This document shows positions 12,524-24,345 of a stretch of DNA of 64,000 nt, in pieces. Origin of the DNA: Perognathus longimembris pacificus (taxonomy: Eukaryota; Chordata; Mammalia; Rodentia; Heteromyidae). Position 1 is the stretch's first letter, and each line of letters starts with the position of its first letter. The stretch is taken from contig NC_063176.1 in the NCBI RefSeq assembly GCF_023159225.1, positions 9,870,963 to 9,934,962 of the forward strand. The letters are read 5' to 3'. Below the pieces are notes generated by a model. That model was not told the DNA's origin. It saw nothing but the letters and a program-made list of their open reading frames with translations, and made no database searches. Made by a program: the position numbers and the translations under genes.

Positions 12524-12598
12524 CTCCCCCTCCCTCCCTCCCTCCTTCCCTCTCTCCCTCCCCTCCTCCCTCATCTCTCTCTCTGTCTGTCTCTCTTT
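12524..12598. repeat. Pyrimidine-rich (TCCC)n/(CT)n tract
   Basis: About 75 bases almost free of purines, next to the 5' side of the reverse SINE at 12305-12514. Confidence 0.93.
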
Positions 12599-13642
12599 TA
12601 ACTTTTGTAATATTTCATCTGAGATAAGAAAATATTTTATGTATCAGTTCCTTTTCGATAGGTATTTATATGTTGCATTCTTTATAGATTTTCTGGTATT
12701 TTATTACTGCTTAGGTTTAACTATCACTTGTGTAATTATAAGCATAGTTAAGTCCTTAAGATTTGTAGGTTTACAGTACAGATAAACACTTGGATACTTG
12801 CTGCTGGAAGTGTTTCCTTTTTAATTATGCTTCAGATGTACCCGGATGGCAAATAATTCAAGATATTATTTTTAACATCAAAGATAATTTGTTCAAAATT
12901 TACATTAATCTTTCTCATAAGGAGTCACTTCCATTTTGTCTTCCTGTCATCCTGAAGAATGGAAGTGTAATTTCCCAGAGGCTTTAAGAATTGGGGGAGT
13001 ATTAAATGTGGCTGAAATTAAGTGATTAATAATTTACGTTTAGGTCATGAATCAACTTCATGAGATGCTAGGATCATTTGCAACCTCAGAAGCATGAGCA
13101 GTAACAATGCACTTTTTAAGACTCAAGAATTCTCAAAGGTTGGCTGCCCAACCTAATTAAACTTCAATCTTCTGATACCAAATTTATTTCTTTGTACTGA
13201 ATTTCCTCAGATCTTCTTGACAGGAAAATGTCACTTTGCCTGACAGCTGATAGACAGGTTATGTAGCAGTGTAATTGGAGGGAAAAGGATAGCTTAAAGC
13301 TATGCAATTTAATGGCTCTATGCATGACTTTTTCATTCTTTTTCTTCTTTTCTTTCTTTTTCCATAAGATTTCTATGACAGACACAAAAGGATTTAGCAA
13401 ATAGGCCCAATGCCATTTTTCCCGCCCCCCCATGCTTCCTCAAGGGGTAATTATCTTACTCCATCAATAGTGCTGTCAGAAATTGGGCACATAATTCAAC
13501 ATTTAAATGAACAAGCAATGTAATATTTCCTGTCTCCCAGTGGAATGTTTGCGGCTCACATTCCTCTATGTCACTCGCTCACTCTTGATATATGTCCAGG
13601 ACCCTGTGTTTGAGTATTTTTTTCCCTTGTGTTTCCCTGCAG

Positions 13643-13709
13643 ATGTTGGCTCAGACTTGACACCTACTTCATTTGGAGTTTTATAGGACCAGCGACCTTG
13701 ATAATTATG
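13643..13709 (+). CDS. ADGRL3: Latrophilin-3 exon: ECL2 and first part of TM5
   Basis: This 67-nt exon supplies the last base of the split valine codon and then 22 codons beginning CWLRLDTYFIWSF. The leading Cys-Trp is the conserved ECL2 pair of adhesion GPCRs; the cysteine is expected to bond to the TM3 cysteine in the exon at 2550. TM5 begins around FIWSFIGPATLIIM. The acceptor is TTTCCCTGCAG after a long pyrimidine run and the donor is GTAAGA. The phases (2 in, 0 out) fit both neighbours exactly. Confidence 0.98.
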
Positions 13710-14322
13710 GTAAGAATTTCTAATTAACTATGTATTTTCCACATCAAGAAATAAAACTTTTGCCATTCCTGTACTGTCTTTAATTTACATAGGTTAATTT
13801 GGGGTGAAGCATGTACTTATTTGACCTTACATAACTCAAGCAATTAGGCACTCATTATATGCTACTTTTATACAGGAAAATAGTCAATCTAAACCTGCGG
13901 GAGAAGAAAACATGAATATGAAGAGTTTTGCAATATGTGGCTACTTAGAAATCTAATCCAATTTAGTCCATGTAGTTATGTAGATAATTGAGCAATGATA
14001 ACTTCAACAATAGTGTATTTCATTCTTTTTCCATGGGATAATTTGAATCGGAAGTATGCAGGATCTAGAAAGATGGGAAAATACTTATTTCTTCCATTTT
14101 ATTCATATCTCTTTAAAAGTAAACTTGAATTGACTTTACTTGAGAGTGGCACAGCCCAGTTAAGCAGGCATTCTGAAACCATGCTCCCCATTTTATTTTC
14201 AGTTAAATACTATGTTTATTTCCAATATGATTTTTATACTAATTTAGATCAAAGTATATATTTATACAATATAGTATGTTTGTATACACTATACACAAAT
14301 ATATTTAAAAAAATATAGTTAT

Positions 14323-14550
14323 TGCCAGGTGCAGGTTGTTCATGCCTGTAGCTACTCAGGAGGCTGAGATCTGAGGATTGTGATTAGAAGACAGCACAGG
14401 GGACAGAACTCCCCATGAGACAATTGTCTCCAATTAACCACTCAAAAACCAAAAGTGGTGCTGTGGCTCAAGTGGTAGAACACTAGTCTGGAGCACAAAG
14501 AGGCTCAGGGACAGCAGGCAGACTCTGAGTTCAAGCCCCCATAACTGACA
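14323..14550 (+). mobile_element. B1-like composite SINE
   Basis: The left half has GCCAGGTGCAGG, CATGCCTGTAGCTACTCAGG and AGGCTGAGATCTGAGG. The linker has TGTCTCCAATTAACCACTC. The right half has GTGGTGCTGTGGCTCAAGTG and GAGTTCAAGCCCC. This is the clearest copy of the 7SL-like plus tRNA-like dimer in the window. Confidence 0.85.
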
Positions 14551-14965
14551 GAATTATCTATACCCATATATCTATTCCCATATATTTATATGTAGACATA
14601 TAATTATTATTTGTGTTATCCATTTGTCTTTGAATAAAATATAGATCCACAATTTCTTACTTTAAACTATTTAAACTAGAAATAGTTTAGAATTAAGAAA
14701 TGTTCCATAATATGGAAAAGCAATATGATGTATATTCTTTATATGTCCATATATATATATATTCATACATACATAAACACAGTAGAAAATAGGGTATTGA
14801 TCCAAATGAAACATATCATCCAATATTTATAGTATAAGAGGCAAATAAAAACACAAGAAAATAGAGTAATGACAATGGCAGGTATGTCAATAAGATCACA
14901 TTTTCCCCCTGCAAATGCACTCAGTTCAAGTTAGGTTTATTTAGCTCCCAGTGCAGATTTTTGTG

Positions 14966-15240
14966 TATGTTTGCTAGTACTGGGGCTTGAACTCAGAGTC
15001 TTGTATTTTTTTAGCCTTTTTGTTCAAGGATGACATTGTACCACTTGTGCAACTCCTCCACTTCTGCTTTTTGGTTTGTTTATTTGGTTTTGTTTCGTTT
15101 TTTCTCTTTGCTGATTATTTGCACATAAATGTCTCTCAGACATTTGTCTGCCCTGTCAGATTTGTCTGCCCTGACTGACTTTCAGCTGGTATCTTTGGGT
15201 CTTACAAGGATTATAGGCATGAGCCAATACATCTTACTTT
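14966..15240 (-). mobile_element. B1-like composite SINE, reverse, diverged
   Basis: The right half reads CTAGTACTGGGGCTTGAACT and ACCACTTGTGCAACTCC. An expanded T-rich linker follows, then TTGGGTCTTACAAGGATTAT and AGGCATGAGCC. A short internal duplication of TTTGTCTGCCCTG lies near 15141-15172. Confidence 0.75.
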
Positions 15241-15330
15241 TTTTTTTTAAGTTTTTATTATAAAACTGATGTACAGAGAGGTTACAGTTTCACACGTTAG
15301 GCATTAGATACATTTCTTGTACTGTTTGTT
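15241..15330 (-). mobile_element. L1 3' terminal stub
   Basis: T run, then AACTGATGTACAGAGAGG and TTACAGTTTCACACGTTAGG, ending near TTGTACTGTTTGTTACC. It is slightly longer at its 5' end than the stubs at 7961 and 8195. Confidence 0.7.
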
Positions 15331-15869
15331 ACCTAAGGTTTTTACTTTTAAGATGGTTTTGATTTAGTAATGAATGATAAAGGTTGTGAAACAATATTGT
15401 AGGGACATTTTCAATGAGTCTTTTAAATTGCACTTTCCTAGGATCCACCATTTCCAAGTTGTAGAACCTATAAATGAATCTGGTGCAAATGGAGAATGTA
15501 ATACAGGGTTTTCTGTGCAGTTTACATGTATATGGTACAGGTAGTTTACACTGGAAGGCTTGGTTCTAAATCATATGCTTTCTCTGGCCTCAGGATAAAA
15601 TAAGACCATGACAAATTGTAATATCAGAATTTAACCAGCACTTTCTAGTCCTTCTAAGAATAAAAATAGGTATCTATTTTAAAATGTGTTGATTTTATAT
15701 GTATTTTTTTTATAACATAGTGTTTGAATAAATAAATTCAATGAAATGTTCAGGGTGCAGGAACAGTCAGGACCCCTTAGGGAAATCCTAATATTTGTTT
15801 GTGTGTGGCTTGTGTTTATTAAACAAAAATACACCAGGCTTCGAGTGTTTCAAGATTTCTCCATCAAGA

Positions 15870-16060
15870 TGAGAACCTGTAGTCCTAACTTTTCAGGAAG
15901 CTCAGAAATGGAAGGTCATTGTTTGCAGCCAACTCAGCCAGAAAAACCCACAAAACTCCATCTTTTAAAAAGAGAAACACAAAAAGCAAGTCCGAAGGCG
16001 AGTCTCAGGTGATAGAGTAGAAGTAGGTAGCAAACCAAGCAACCACCAGGCTCTGAATGA
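15870..16060 (+). mobile_element. Possible old B1-like composite SINE
   Basis: ACCTGTAGTCCTAACTTTTC, AGGAAGCTCAGAAATGG and a later GGCGAGTCTCAGGTGATAGA loosely follow the composite order. Divergence is high, and an 88-codon open frame across it is incidental. Confidence 0.4.
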
Positions 16061-16333
16061 CACCAGGAGCGGGGAGGGGCAGTTTCCTGTCATTCTAAAC
16101 TGCTGCTGATTTTCTGTGATTTGGGCACAAAGAGAACTTTGTGCCAACTTCTTCCAACTGGCTCCTTTCCCTTTACTAAAATACTAGGCAGGCACTGGTG
16201 ATCCAGTTCCCTTAAATGTGCACTAAATACTAATTTCCCAGAACAATTCATTTGTAACAGAAAATAGACTTGTCTTTTTCTTTACTGTAGTTATGCGCCA
16301 TAACATTACTTTTTTTTTTTTTTTGCATTCCAG

Positions 16334-16425
16334 CTTAATGTAATCTTCCTTGGGATTGCTTTATATAAAATGTTTCATCACACTGCCATACTGAAACCTG
16401 AATCAGGCTGCCTCGATAATATCAA
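16334..16425 (+). CDS. ADGRL3: Latrophilin-3 exon: end of TM5 and ICL3
   Basis: This 92-nt exon encodes 30 codons plus AA of a split codon. LNVIFLGIALYKMF finishes TM5 and HHTAILKPESGCLDNI is the third intracellular loop. The acceptor is a long T run ending GCATTCCAG and the donor is a consensus GTAAGT. The terminal AA completes to AAC (Asn) if the microexon at 40513 is included, or to AAG (Lys) if splicing goes straight to 43082. The ICL3 therefore reads DNINYEDNRPFIKSW or DNIKSW. Confidence 0.98.
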
Positions 16426-17670
16426 GTAAGTGATTTTCATTTTTGTTTGCTACACATTGTACTCTGAAGCTATGCCTGCTTTTTATTGTGTCAAAACAAT
16501 ATGACTACATTATAATGAAAGTCAATGTACTGTCTATGCTGAATAAGATCATTTACTGACTATTGAAGTGCCTAAAAACAGTACAATACAGCTCTACCGT
16601 ACCTACTTTTCCTCTAAACTCCCAAATAAAAGTGTTTGGCAAGATCTATATTCACTTTGTCCTCTAAAGAGATTCAGTTTCCTGAATAGAATAGTCAATT
16701 TTTCTGTAAAGACTACATGATTTCCCTCACACTCTCCTCTCTACTTTGAATATGATGAGAACAAGATGGCACTTGTAAGTATCAAAGTGGGAATTTACAA
16801 CACTAGAAACGAAGCCCTAGGTGTCAAACATGGATAGTTTTTTACTGTCTTCTCCTATGGAGAGGAGGGGATCTTACCTAATATGCATGTATGGGTTCAG
16901 TATTCTTGATTTGAAATGTTGGCATCAAAGGTATTTCATATTTTGAAGGTATTTTTTTAAATTGGGAGTATTTTATCGACCTTATTGCTGAGAAATTCTT
17001 ACTATAAAAATCTTAAATTAAAAGTGTTCTAAAATCTGAAAATATTTTCATGCATCATGTGGGGATTTTCCAGCATTTTGGATTTAGGATTTTTCAGCCT
17101 AGGAATAGCCAAATTTACTTTGAATTACAAATACTTAGGTTTGAATTTTGGCTACCTTTGATGTACTTTCACAACCTCCTGGGAGGTGTATTTCTCCACA
17201 AGTATCTTTTTAGTCAGTTATATTCTCACATTTAAAGTACTATTTCTCTATGCTGTGATTAGCCTAATCCAGTGGAGACAGGAAAATATTCACATTAACT
17301 TTTAACATAAGTGGTGCTTTCAAACATATACAAAATACAGTTAATTTACATTTTCTGAAGAAACCAAAGATAAATATATATGTACCAGGAGTAGTGAGGT
17401 GCATTTTCATTATTAACATATGTGATTTAACAAATTAGATTTCCATATGGTCTTCTTATGTACGTGTTAATTTGGATTAATAGCTTAATTTAATGTACAT
17501 TCAAAATACGAATTTAATGAATGTGCATTCAGATTTTCAGGCCGCCACCTGTAACTAGCAGGTCCTTACTAACCACTTCAGACAGCAGCTGTCATTCATT
17601 TTCCATCCTAGAGCCACTGGCATTGCCCACGGTAGGTCTTCAATGAGAGTTTAAAAAAAAAAAATTAACA

Positions 17671-17818
17671 AGGAAGTGGAGATGTGACTCAAATGGTACA
17701 GCTCTTGCCTTGAGTGAGGAGACAGTGAACCAAATCAGGTTATGAAGCCCTGAGTTCTAGCACCAAAAAAGGAAAGAAAAGAAAAAAGAAAGAAAGAAAA
17801 GGAAAGGGAAAAAAAAGT
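17671..17818 (+). mobile_element. ID-like tRNA-derived SINE with GA-rich tail
   Basis: A GGAGATGTGACTCAAATGGTA A-box-like start, CTCTTGCCTTGAG, and GAGTTCTAGCACC lead into a purine tail of GGAAAG/GAAA units (17767-17818). The insert between the boxes makes it longer than a simple ID element. Confidence 0.6.
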
Positions 17819-18658
17819 AAGGCAATATACCAAACATTTTAATGGCAAGTATTACTGATGCTAAACAGTTAACTCCAATGAAGAAATAATTTGTCTACAT
17901 TCATTGCAAGAGAGAAGCAAGGAATTAGAAAAATAGAAGCATCATAAACTGAGAATAGCTACTATGAATATTGCCTTTTATTATTCTTAATTTTGCTTCG
18001 TTGACACAATAATCATTCTGTTGTTGAATTATGTACAATTAAATTTCCATTCTAAAATATAATGTTAGTTCCATAGGATATCCATCATAAAAATGAATTT
18101 AAGTAAGTCAAATAGTCCCACAAAATATATACTCATGATCATGGAATATATTTATTGAGTGAGAAAAAGCTATACATTTATATCTGTTACCTTGTATCAT
18201 GAAAAACATGCAAATTGTTATTTATCATTTATGATTTCATTCAAGTACTACCAGAAATAAGTAAAAACAGTGATACATATGCATATATATATAAACCTTC
18301 TACTAGTTTAAAAAGTAGAGAAAATGCTATTCCTTATCCTATTCTACAAGATATTTTCAATGCAGTTTTACAACATTTTTTTTCCAATCCAACAAAGATG
18401 AAGAGTTTTCCTTAATAACTTGTACTTAGTACTGACATTTTAAAAGGTTAATTTGCTCATTATTTGCATTTATTTCTCTAGGTGAAATCGATGGGTAGTA
18501 TTGTTTAGACAAACAATAAAACACAAAAAAGCTAATAATTATATTTTGTCACAACTGATGTTATTGAGTTTTATATAGTAAAGCCCAAAAAACAAAACAA
18601 AATAAAACCTTCAATGAGAATACCTTGATTTAAAATGTGTCTCAAAAGCTTGCTATAG

Positions 18659-18745
18659 ACTGTGAATGTAGCTCAGTTGTAGTCACTTGTCTAAAATTCT
18701 GAGTGCCCTGTATTAAGTCTCAATATTGCAAAATAAATAAATGCC
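18659..18745 (+). mobile_element. ID-like tRNA-derived SINE relic
   Basis: GTGAATGTAGCTCAGTTGTA and TTAAGTCTCAATATTG preserve the spacing of tRNA A and B boxes. An AAATAAATAAATGCC tail follows. Confidence 0.55.
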
Positions 18746-19759
18746 TAAACAAAATAAAACATAAGCTGTTGGCTAGGATATTGTTTTGGGGTATTTAATT
18801 TTGCTGTGATTTCTTTTTTGTTTTAAAGTGGTGAAAATAATGAAACTACTTACCCATCCAATTAGCAAACAAATAAAAAAATAAGTGATAACTACAATGC
18901 CAGAAAGAAAAAAAAATACCAAAAGAAAAAAAAACCTCAAACAACAAAAAAGAGCAGAGTATTTATTAGAAAGGGTATTGAAGATGATTTTGAGATGGAA
19001 GAAAACCAGTATCTGGTTAAGAATTTCAGGAAAGGAATAAAGGAAGAAGTGTAATAATTGCAGGAAGTGAGATGCCAAGAAAAGGTAGGACAACTTTACT
19101 ACGTTGGGTGTCAGATTTGCAGGAGGACATTCCTCCACCAAGCTGAGGGAATCCAGCAAAGAGAAGGGGTTTCACCAAGACTGGGTGGATTAAAGAACCA
19201 CAGTGGTAGTATAGATTCACGAATAGAACCAAGGTAGAGCAGTGGTTTGAGAGATTTCTACCAACTCTCCTTGAATAAGATACATGATCTTCTGTACAAT
19301 GAGGGGCCATGTTGGAGAGAGATAAAATATCTCAAAAAATGTTATTTACTACTCCATAGAATCTGAAGGAAATTTAACTATATTTAAACACGTTGCATTT
19401 ACTGTTTAAAAAGTGGGCTAAAAAATTAGCAGGGCCTAATTGAGAAAGAAAAAAGGAACATCAAACAAGATGCAAAAGCTCACAACTTTTTGAAACTAAA
19501 ATGATTGCATGTATAACATGTATATTTATATGATATGAGTAATGTTGGGCATTCTGTTTACAGAGTCATTCGTCATTTGTCTGTTAATAATTTCTGGTAT
19601 ATGTAGGAAGGCATGAAAGTTAAAAGTGTTTTCTTGAATTTGATGGGTATTTTGAAGGGAGGGAGGTAATTTTTTAAAATATATTTTTGCAGTGCTAAAA
19701 AAGGTAGACCACCTTGCTATATGAAGAAAAAAGTCACCACATTAGGCCTTTTGGAAATT

Positions 19760-20142
19760 CTTTCTGTTTCTTTCCTTCCTTCCTTCTTTCTTTTCTTTTG
19801 TTTCTTTCTCTTGTCCTCCCTCCCTCCAACTATCTCTCCCTCCCTCCCTCCCTCCCTCCCTTCCTCTCATTTGTTTCTTTACCTGTTTCTCTCTCTTTTG
19901 TTGCTTCTTCTCTTTCATTCTTTCTTTTTCTCTTTCCTTCTCTGTTTCTCTTTCTTTTTCTCTTTGTTTGCGTCTTTCTTTCTCTTCCTCTTTTTCCCAG
20001 TCTGCCTCTCTTTTCTTCTCTATTTCTCTCTGTGTGTGTTTTTTCTTTCCCTCTCCTTCCTTCCACCTCTCTCTCTCCCTTTCCCTCTCCCTCTCTCTTT
20101 CCGTTCTCTCTTTCTCTTTCTTCTTTTGTTCACTCACTCTTC
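19760..20142. repeat. Long pyrimidine-rich tract
   Basis: About 380 bases of C/T with few purines, made of CCTT, CTTT, CCCT and CT units. It abuts the 3' (tail) side of the reverse SINE at 20153-20373. The overlapping open frames on both strands are low-complexity by-products. Confidence 0.95.
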
Positions 20143-20152
20143 TATTTGTTAC

Positions 20153-20373
20153 AGTCCTCGTGCTTGAATTCAGAGCCTGGGACTTATTCCTGAGCTTCTT
20201 TTTCTCATGGCTAGGGCTCTACCAATTGAACCAGAGCAACTACTGCTGGCTTTTTCCAAGTAGTTTATTGGAGACAAGAGTTTCACGGACCTTCCTGTTG
20301 AGGTGGTTTCAAACAGCCATCCTTAGAGCTCAGGCTTCTGAGTAGCTAGGATTTCAGGCATGAATCACAAGAA
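20153..20373 (-). mobile_element. B1-like composite SINE, reverse
   Basis: CAGTCCTCGTGCTTGAATTC and CTACCAATTGAACCAGAGC (right half) are followed by GAGACAAGAGTTTCACGG, TTGAGGTGGTTTCAAAC and AGTAGCTAGGATTTCAGGC (left half). Confidence 0.8.
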
Positions 20374-20456
20374 CTCCATAGAAATGTCTTTCTAAATCAA
20401 TTCACTCACCAAATATTTATTGCTTTCTCATTATACAACTGCATTCATTCATATTC

Positions 20457-20560
20457 TAGATAGATAGATAGATAGATAGATAGATTGATTGATTGATAGA
20501 TTGATAGATAGATTGATAGATATGTATGTATGTTTGTATGTACACACACGTGTGTGTGTC
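20457..20560. repeat. (GATA)n/(GATT)n microsatellite with adjacent (AC)/(GT) run
   Basis: GATA units are interrupted by GATT, then TATGTATG, then ACACACACGTGTGTGTG, which is self-complementary. Confidence 0.94.
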
Positions 20561-22745
20561 TACTCTTTCTCTAAACACATATTAGCTATTCAATTTACTT
20601 TCCTTCTCCTCATCACCACTGCCAGTGTTTATTTTCAGGCAGATATTTTCAGACTTGCTCCTGTTCTCAGGTGCTAGAGAGATCTGAAAAGTATTAACTC
20701 AGTCAGGCAGGTCTTCAGGGTAAAACTCTGTAACACGTCCCCATTACTCTTAAAGTTCTGATCCATCCCAATCCCCCAAACTTTTCTGCCTTTATCTCCC
20801 TATTTCTTCAGTTTTCTTTTCTTCTAGGTACCCTTCTTGCCATTTTCAATGTGCTGTCTTTGGTCTGTGGTCTTATGTGTACTGTTTCTCTTCCCTAACA
20901 CTTTGTCTGGCTAGCTCCTATTAACCATAATTTAACTAGTGTTTTGTTTAAAAGTAGTTGTTTCTTGATTTCTAAACAGTGGCAGAGTTATCATCATAAA
21001 CTCCTGTGAGGGTAGCTATCTCCTTACTGTATAAGAACACACTCTTGAAAACAATAAACAATAATTGTACCAATGATTACAGAGGAAATGAGGATCCCAA
21101 TTCTCAGGTTTAACTGGAAAAGTAATTAAAAGTAAACAATACATGCCTATTTTCTGGTTGTTTACTTATAATTTGTCTCTTTTCATCAAAGTAGGTAATT
21201 ACTGTGAGAAGTAAAAACTAATTCCAAGAATTCAAATTTTCCGGTTGAGTTTCTCACCCATTATAAAGAGAACATACAATAACTCGTAGCAAAAATAATT
21301 TTAACCTAATTAAAAATAATAGATGTACATAAGAAGCAGATTATTATTAAACTGTTACCATCCAAAATTATTGTGCAACATACCTGATGCATTATGAAAT
21401 ACAAAACTTCAATTTGTGAAGAGTTGCTCAAATACTCAACAATTATACTCAAAATAAAACACCAGCAATTTTCATGCTCACTCATTTCTTTTACTACAAA
21501 GTATTTAAAATATTTCAAAAATAGTTTTTATTAATTAACATCACCACTTATTTTGAAGAATGAATAGCAACAATAGAGGTTTGAGTCCTAGGAATGAAAA
21601 TGTATGCCGATTTGTGTGCCTGTTTCCTATATCTTTCCCTGTGGACAGGTTTCAGCCCTCAAATTTCTGTGCCTGGACATTTGGTCTTTCCCCTTACCTA
21701 ATGTTTGCCATGGGTCACCACTTTGTTGGCTGGTTTAAAGATGCCGCTTTGCCTTTCCTTTCTCCTTTTGTATCTTTTACTTACCAATGAAAGGCGGAGG
21801 TAGAATAGAGCAATAACTTGAGTTTGAGTAGAATTAAGAGTTTCTAGTTCTGCTCAGTCCTTAACATGTTGTCGTATAGCTTTGTAGTTTCTTTATTTTC
21901 TTCTGAAGTGGAAATAAGCATACCTATATGTCTCAGAATTTTGTCTTAGATGAGTACAATCAGATGTGTAAAAATACAGCATATTACTGGTGTTCACACA
22001 GGATAGTCTTATTGTTCTTTGTTGTGGTGGTTTTACATGGGTCTTACTTTGTCACCTAGACAGTTCTTCCACTAGTGGGTTCAAACAGTCTGCACTCAGC
22101 TCGAGAAATAGTGGAGACTCTACAAATGCACCACCACAACAGGCTTAGCTTCATTAGTGTTCATCAGTGTGTGATGCTCTGCTGCTTTCAGTTCTTTGTA
22201 TGGGCAGTGGTGAAGCATTGCTCAGTCTCAATCAAAATCCCACTAGACTCTAGTTGGCTTTGTTTACCTTAAAAGTATACATAAAATGAGCATTTCTTTT
22301 TTCAAGACAAGAGTTATCTTATTACCAAAGAATTAGCTCCAGGGGTAAAATTCCCCATTTGATTAATAAATACCAAGTTCGGTTTTGGAAAGTAAAGACA
22401 ATTTAGTCTTCATGAGATTGGACACCTGCCATTTGTTAAGAAATCGAAGAAAGCTTCTATATAGCTCCAGGGATAAATAGAAAAAATAAGTTCAACCATA
22501 ATAATATCCATAATAACTTGCTACACCTTAGAAGAAGGTAACTTTTACTTTTAGGACCATGTTCCTAAGTGTTAGTAAAAACAAGTTAGAAGTATATTCA
22601 AAGGGAACTGTATTACACTAATACTTTATGGAGTTAAAGTTGGTTAGATTCTAAAACCAAAGGCAAATTAACATAATTAAAACATAGATACACAATTATA
22701 TTGTAATTTATCAACTTGTCCTACATATTAATCTCTCTCTATGTT

Positions 22746-22770
22746 ATCTATCTATCTATCTATCTATCTT
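22746..22770. repeat. (CTAT)n microsatellite
   Basis: About six tandem CTAT units. Confidence 0.93.
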
Positions 22771-23221
22771 TCTACAGCCAACATAAGGATATGTAGCCTA
22801 ATTTTTTTTAATTATTTCGTCTTCAAACAACAGCCAGAGCAACAATATAAATGTTTGAACTCCCATGAGGATCATACATCTAGCTTGAAGTACACTTAAT
22901 AAAATGTTTGTAGATTTATTTTTTTCTAAGTGAATTGTGTAGAAACTAATTTAGGACATTTGTATTCATAATGAAATATTAGATAGTAATAAAAATGAAG
23001 TATTGAATTATATTTTTACAAAGAAGCTTAATATACCCCATGTAAACTTAAAAATAGCTTATAGCCCTATAATTGACTATTCATAGCTTATCTATCACCA
23101 TCAAAACTATTACATAAAAATGACAACTTCAGAGACTTGAAATTATTTTACCTACTTATTGGCATACTATACATGTATTGATAAGCTTACATATTTATTG
23201 ATGCACAACATCACTTAACTT

Positions 23222-23428
23222 GATGCTGGTAGCTCACATCTGTAATGTGAGCTAGGAGACTGAAAATGGAAAGGTCACAATTCAATACCAGCTTGGGCAG
23301 AAAAGTTTATGAGGCCAAATTGCAAAAACAGCAAAAGCAGCCTTGTAAGAGAAAAGTAGTAAATACTGAATATAGTAAGTGAGCTACCCTCAACTCAAAG
23401 CCCAGGACTGCCCTCCACCCCTCATTTT
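23222..23428 (+). mobile_element. B1-like composite SINE, degraded
   Basis: TGCTGGTAGCTCACATCTG, CCAGCTTGGGCAGAAAAG, and a late AACTCAAAGCCCAGGACTG keep the composite order. The middle is heavily diverged. Confidence 0.65.
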
Positions 23429-23938
23429 GGTCAGCTTCCATAAAAATACTAAATTATTACAAAATATATGAGGACTATTTTTTTCTTTTTAAATCAGATT
23501 TTATTTTTAATGTCCACACGTACAGTTAACACACTAGTGTTTGGAATTAAAGTCATTAACAAATTTGTTTCCTTCATTATAAGATGAAATCGTCATTAGG
23601 AAATCCTGAAGATGTGCATCATCTGTCCTTCACCTAATTTTTCCTACTCTTCTTCTGTTTTCTTGGTGTGTCGATAGACATTACTGGAAATGTTGACTTC
23701 ATATAACCATAAATAATCCACGTGTGTCTGAGGAGAAATATAGTCACAGTGATGTTGGAGGTGTATTTTTATGACAACCAGGCAAGATGCAAACAAACTA
23801 AGATGTTGGTAATGTTGTAGAGAGTTCTTTACTGATTACCTTTATAACTTAAGCCCATTTAATAATCCTCATTTTAAAAAGCATTTCAGCCATAGTTTCA
23901 TAAAGCTGTGAATACAGACAAATTTTCTTTTCTTTTTT

Positions 23939-24134
23939 CCAGTTCTGAGACTTGGACTCAGGGCCTGAGCACTATCGCTGGCTTCTTTTTGCTCAAGGCT
24001 AGCACTCTACCTCTTGAGCCACAGCACCACTTCTGGCTTTGAGCTTTATCTGATTATGTGGTGCTGAGGAATCAAACCCAGGGCTTCCTGCATGCTAGGC
24101 AAGCACTCTACCGCTAAGCGACATTCCCAACCCC
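23939..24134 (-). mobile_element. IDL-Geo SINE, reverse
   Basis: CCAGTTCTGAGACTTGGACT, GCTCAAGGCTAGCACTCTAC, GTGGTGCTGAGGAATCAAAC and GCTAGGCAAGCACTCTACC are diagnostic of both monomers. The left-monomer end reads CTAGGCAAGC rather than ATACGAGGC, so it may be an older subfamily. Confidence 0.87.
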
Positions 24135-24136
24135 TA

Positions 24137-24345
24137 GACAGCATTTTTAATTAAGGTTTTTTATTAGCATACATAGTTGCGCAGTGGGTGTTTCATGGTG
24201 CAACTTCTGAACAAGTATATAATGTACTTCACCAACTTCAATTATCACTTTCCCTCATCCCCCTTATTAATACAATTATAACCTTCATTATTCTATATTC
24301 ATATTTGTGCATAAAATACTGCCACCATACTCCCTTTTATTCATT
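24137..24345 (-). mobile_element. L1-type 3' end, reverse, different subfamily
   Basis: It starts with TTTTTTATTAGCATACATAG, then GTGTTTCATGGTGCAACTTC and a CCCTCATCCCCC block. In sense orientation this gives a purine-rich 3' UTR ending GCTAATAAAAA. It differs from the common 3' end at 7961 and elsewhere, and sits two bases from the SINE at 23939-24134. Confidence 0.6.

Larger units (their letters stand above)
2771..13642 (+). other. Intron, 10.9 kb, phase 2
   Basis: No exon was recognised inside. Contents are a pyrimidine microsatellite (4251-4411), a B1-like composite SINE (4440-4612), reverse IDL-Geo SINEs (6811-7026, 8475-8680), three short reverse L1 3' ends (6726-6810, 7961-8044, 8195-8275), an (ATG)(ATAG)(AG)(ACAG) compound microsatellite (11362-11440), a reverse composite SINE (12305-12514) and pyrimidine tracts (12119-12170, 12524-12598). 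The stretches at about 2800-4200, 4650-6700, 8700-11350 and 12600-13600 show nothing I can name. Confidence 0.8.
13710..16333 (+). other. Intron, 2.6 kb, phase 0
   Basis: It holds a forward composite SINE (14323-14550), a reverse composite SINE (14966-15240), an L1 3' stub (15241-15330) and a weak B1-like relic (about 15870-16060). No exon was seen. The 3' end has an uninterrupted T run, then GCATTCCAG. Confidence 0.82.

Noticed and set aside
19714..20193. Open frames of up to 159 codons on both strands
   Set aside because: Produced by the pyrimidine tract; low-complexity Ser/Phe/Leu or Arg/Glu/Lys sequence only.
22034..22160. GGGTCTTACTTTGTCACCTAGACAG, like a reverse 7SL-type SINE
   Set aside because: Similarity is limited to a short stretch and does not continue in order, so it was not annotated.
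23500..23770. Possible reverse processed pseudogene with an AATAAAATCTG-like end
   Set aside because: No protein family could be recognised in any frame and no poly(A)/target-site duplication was clear.
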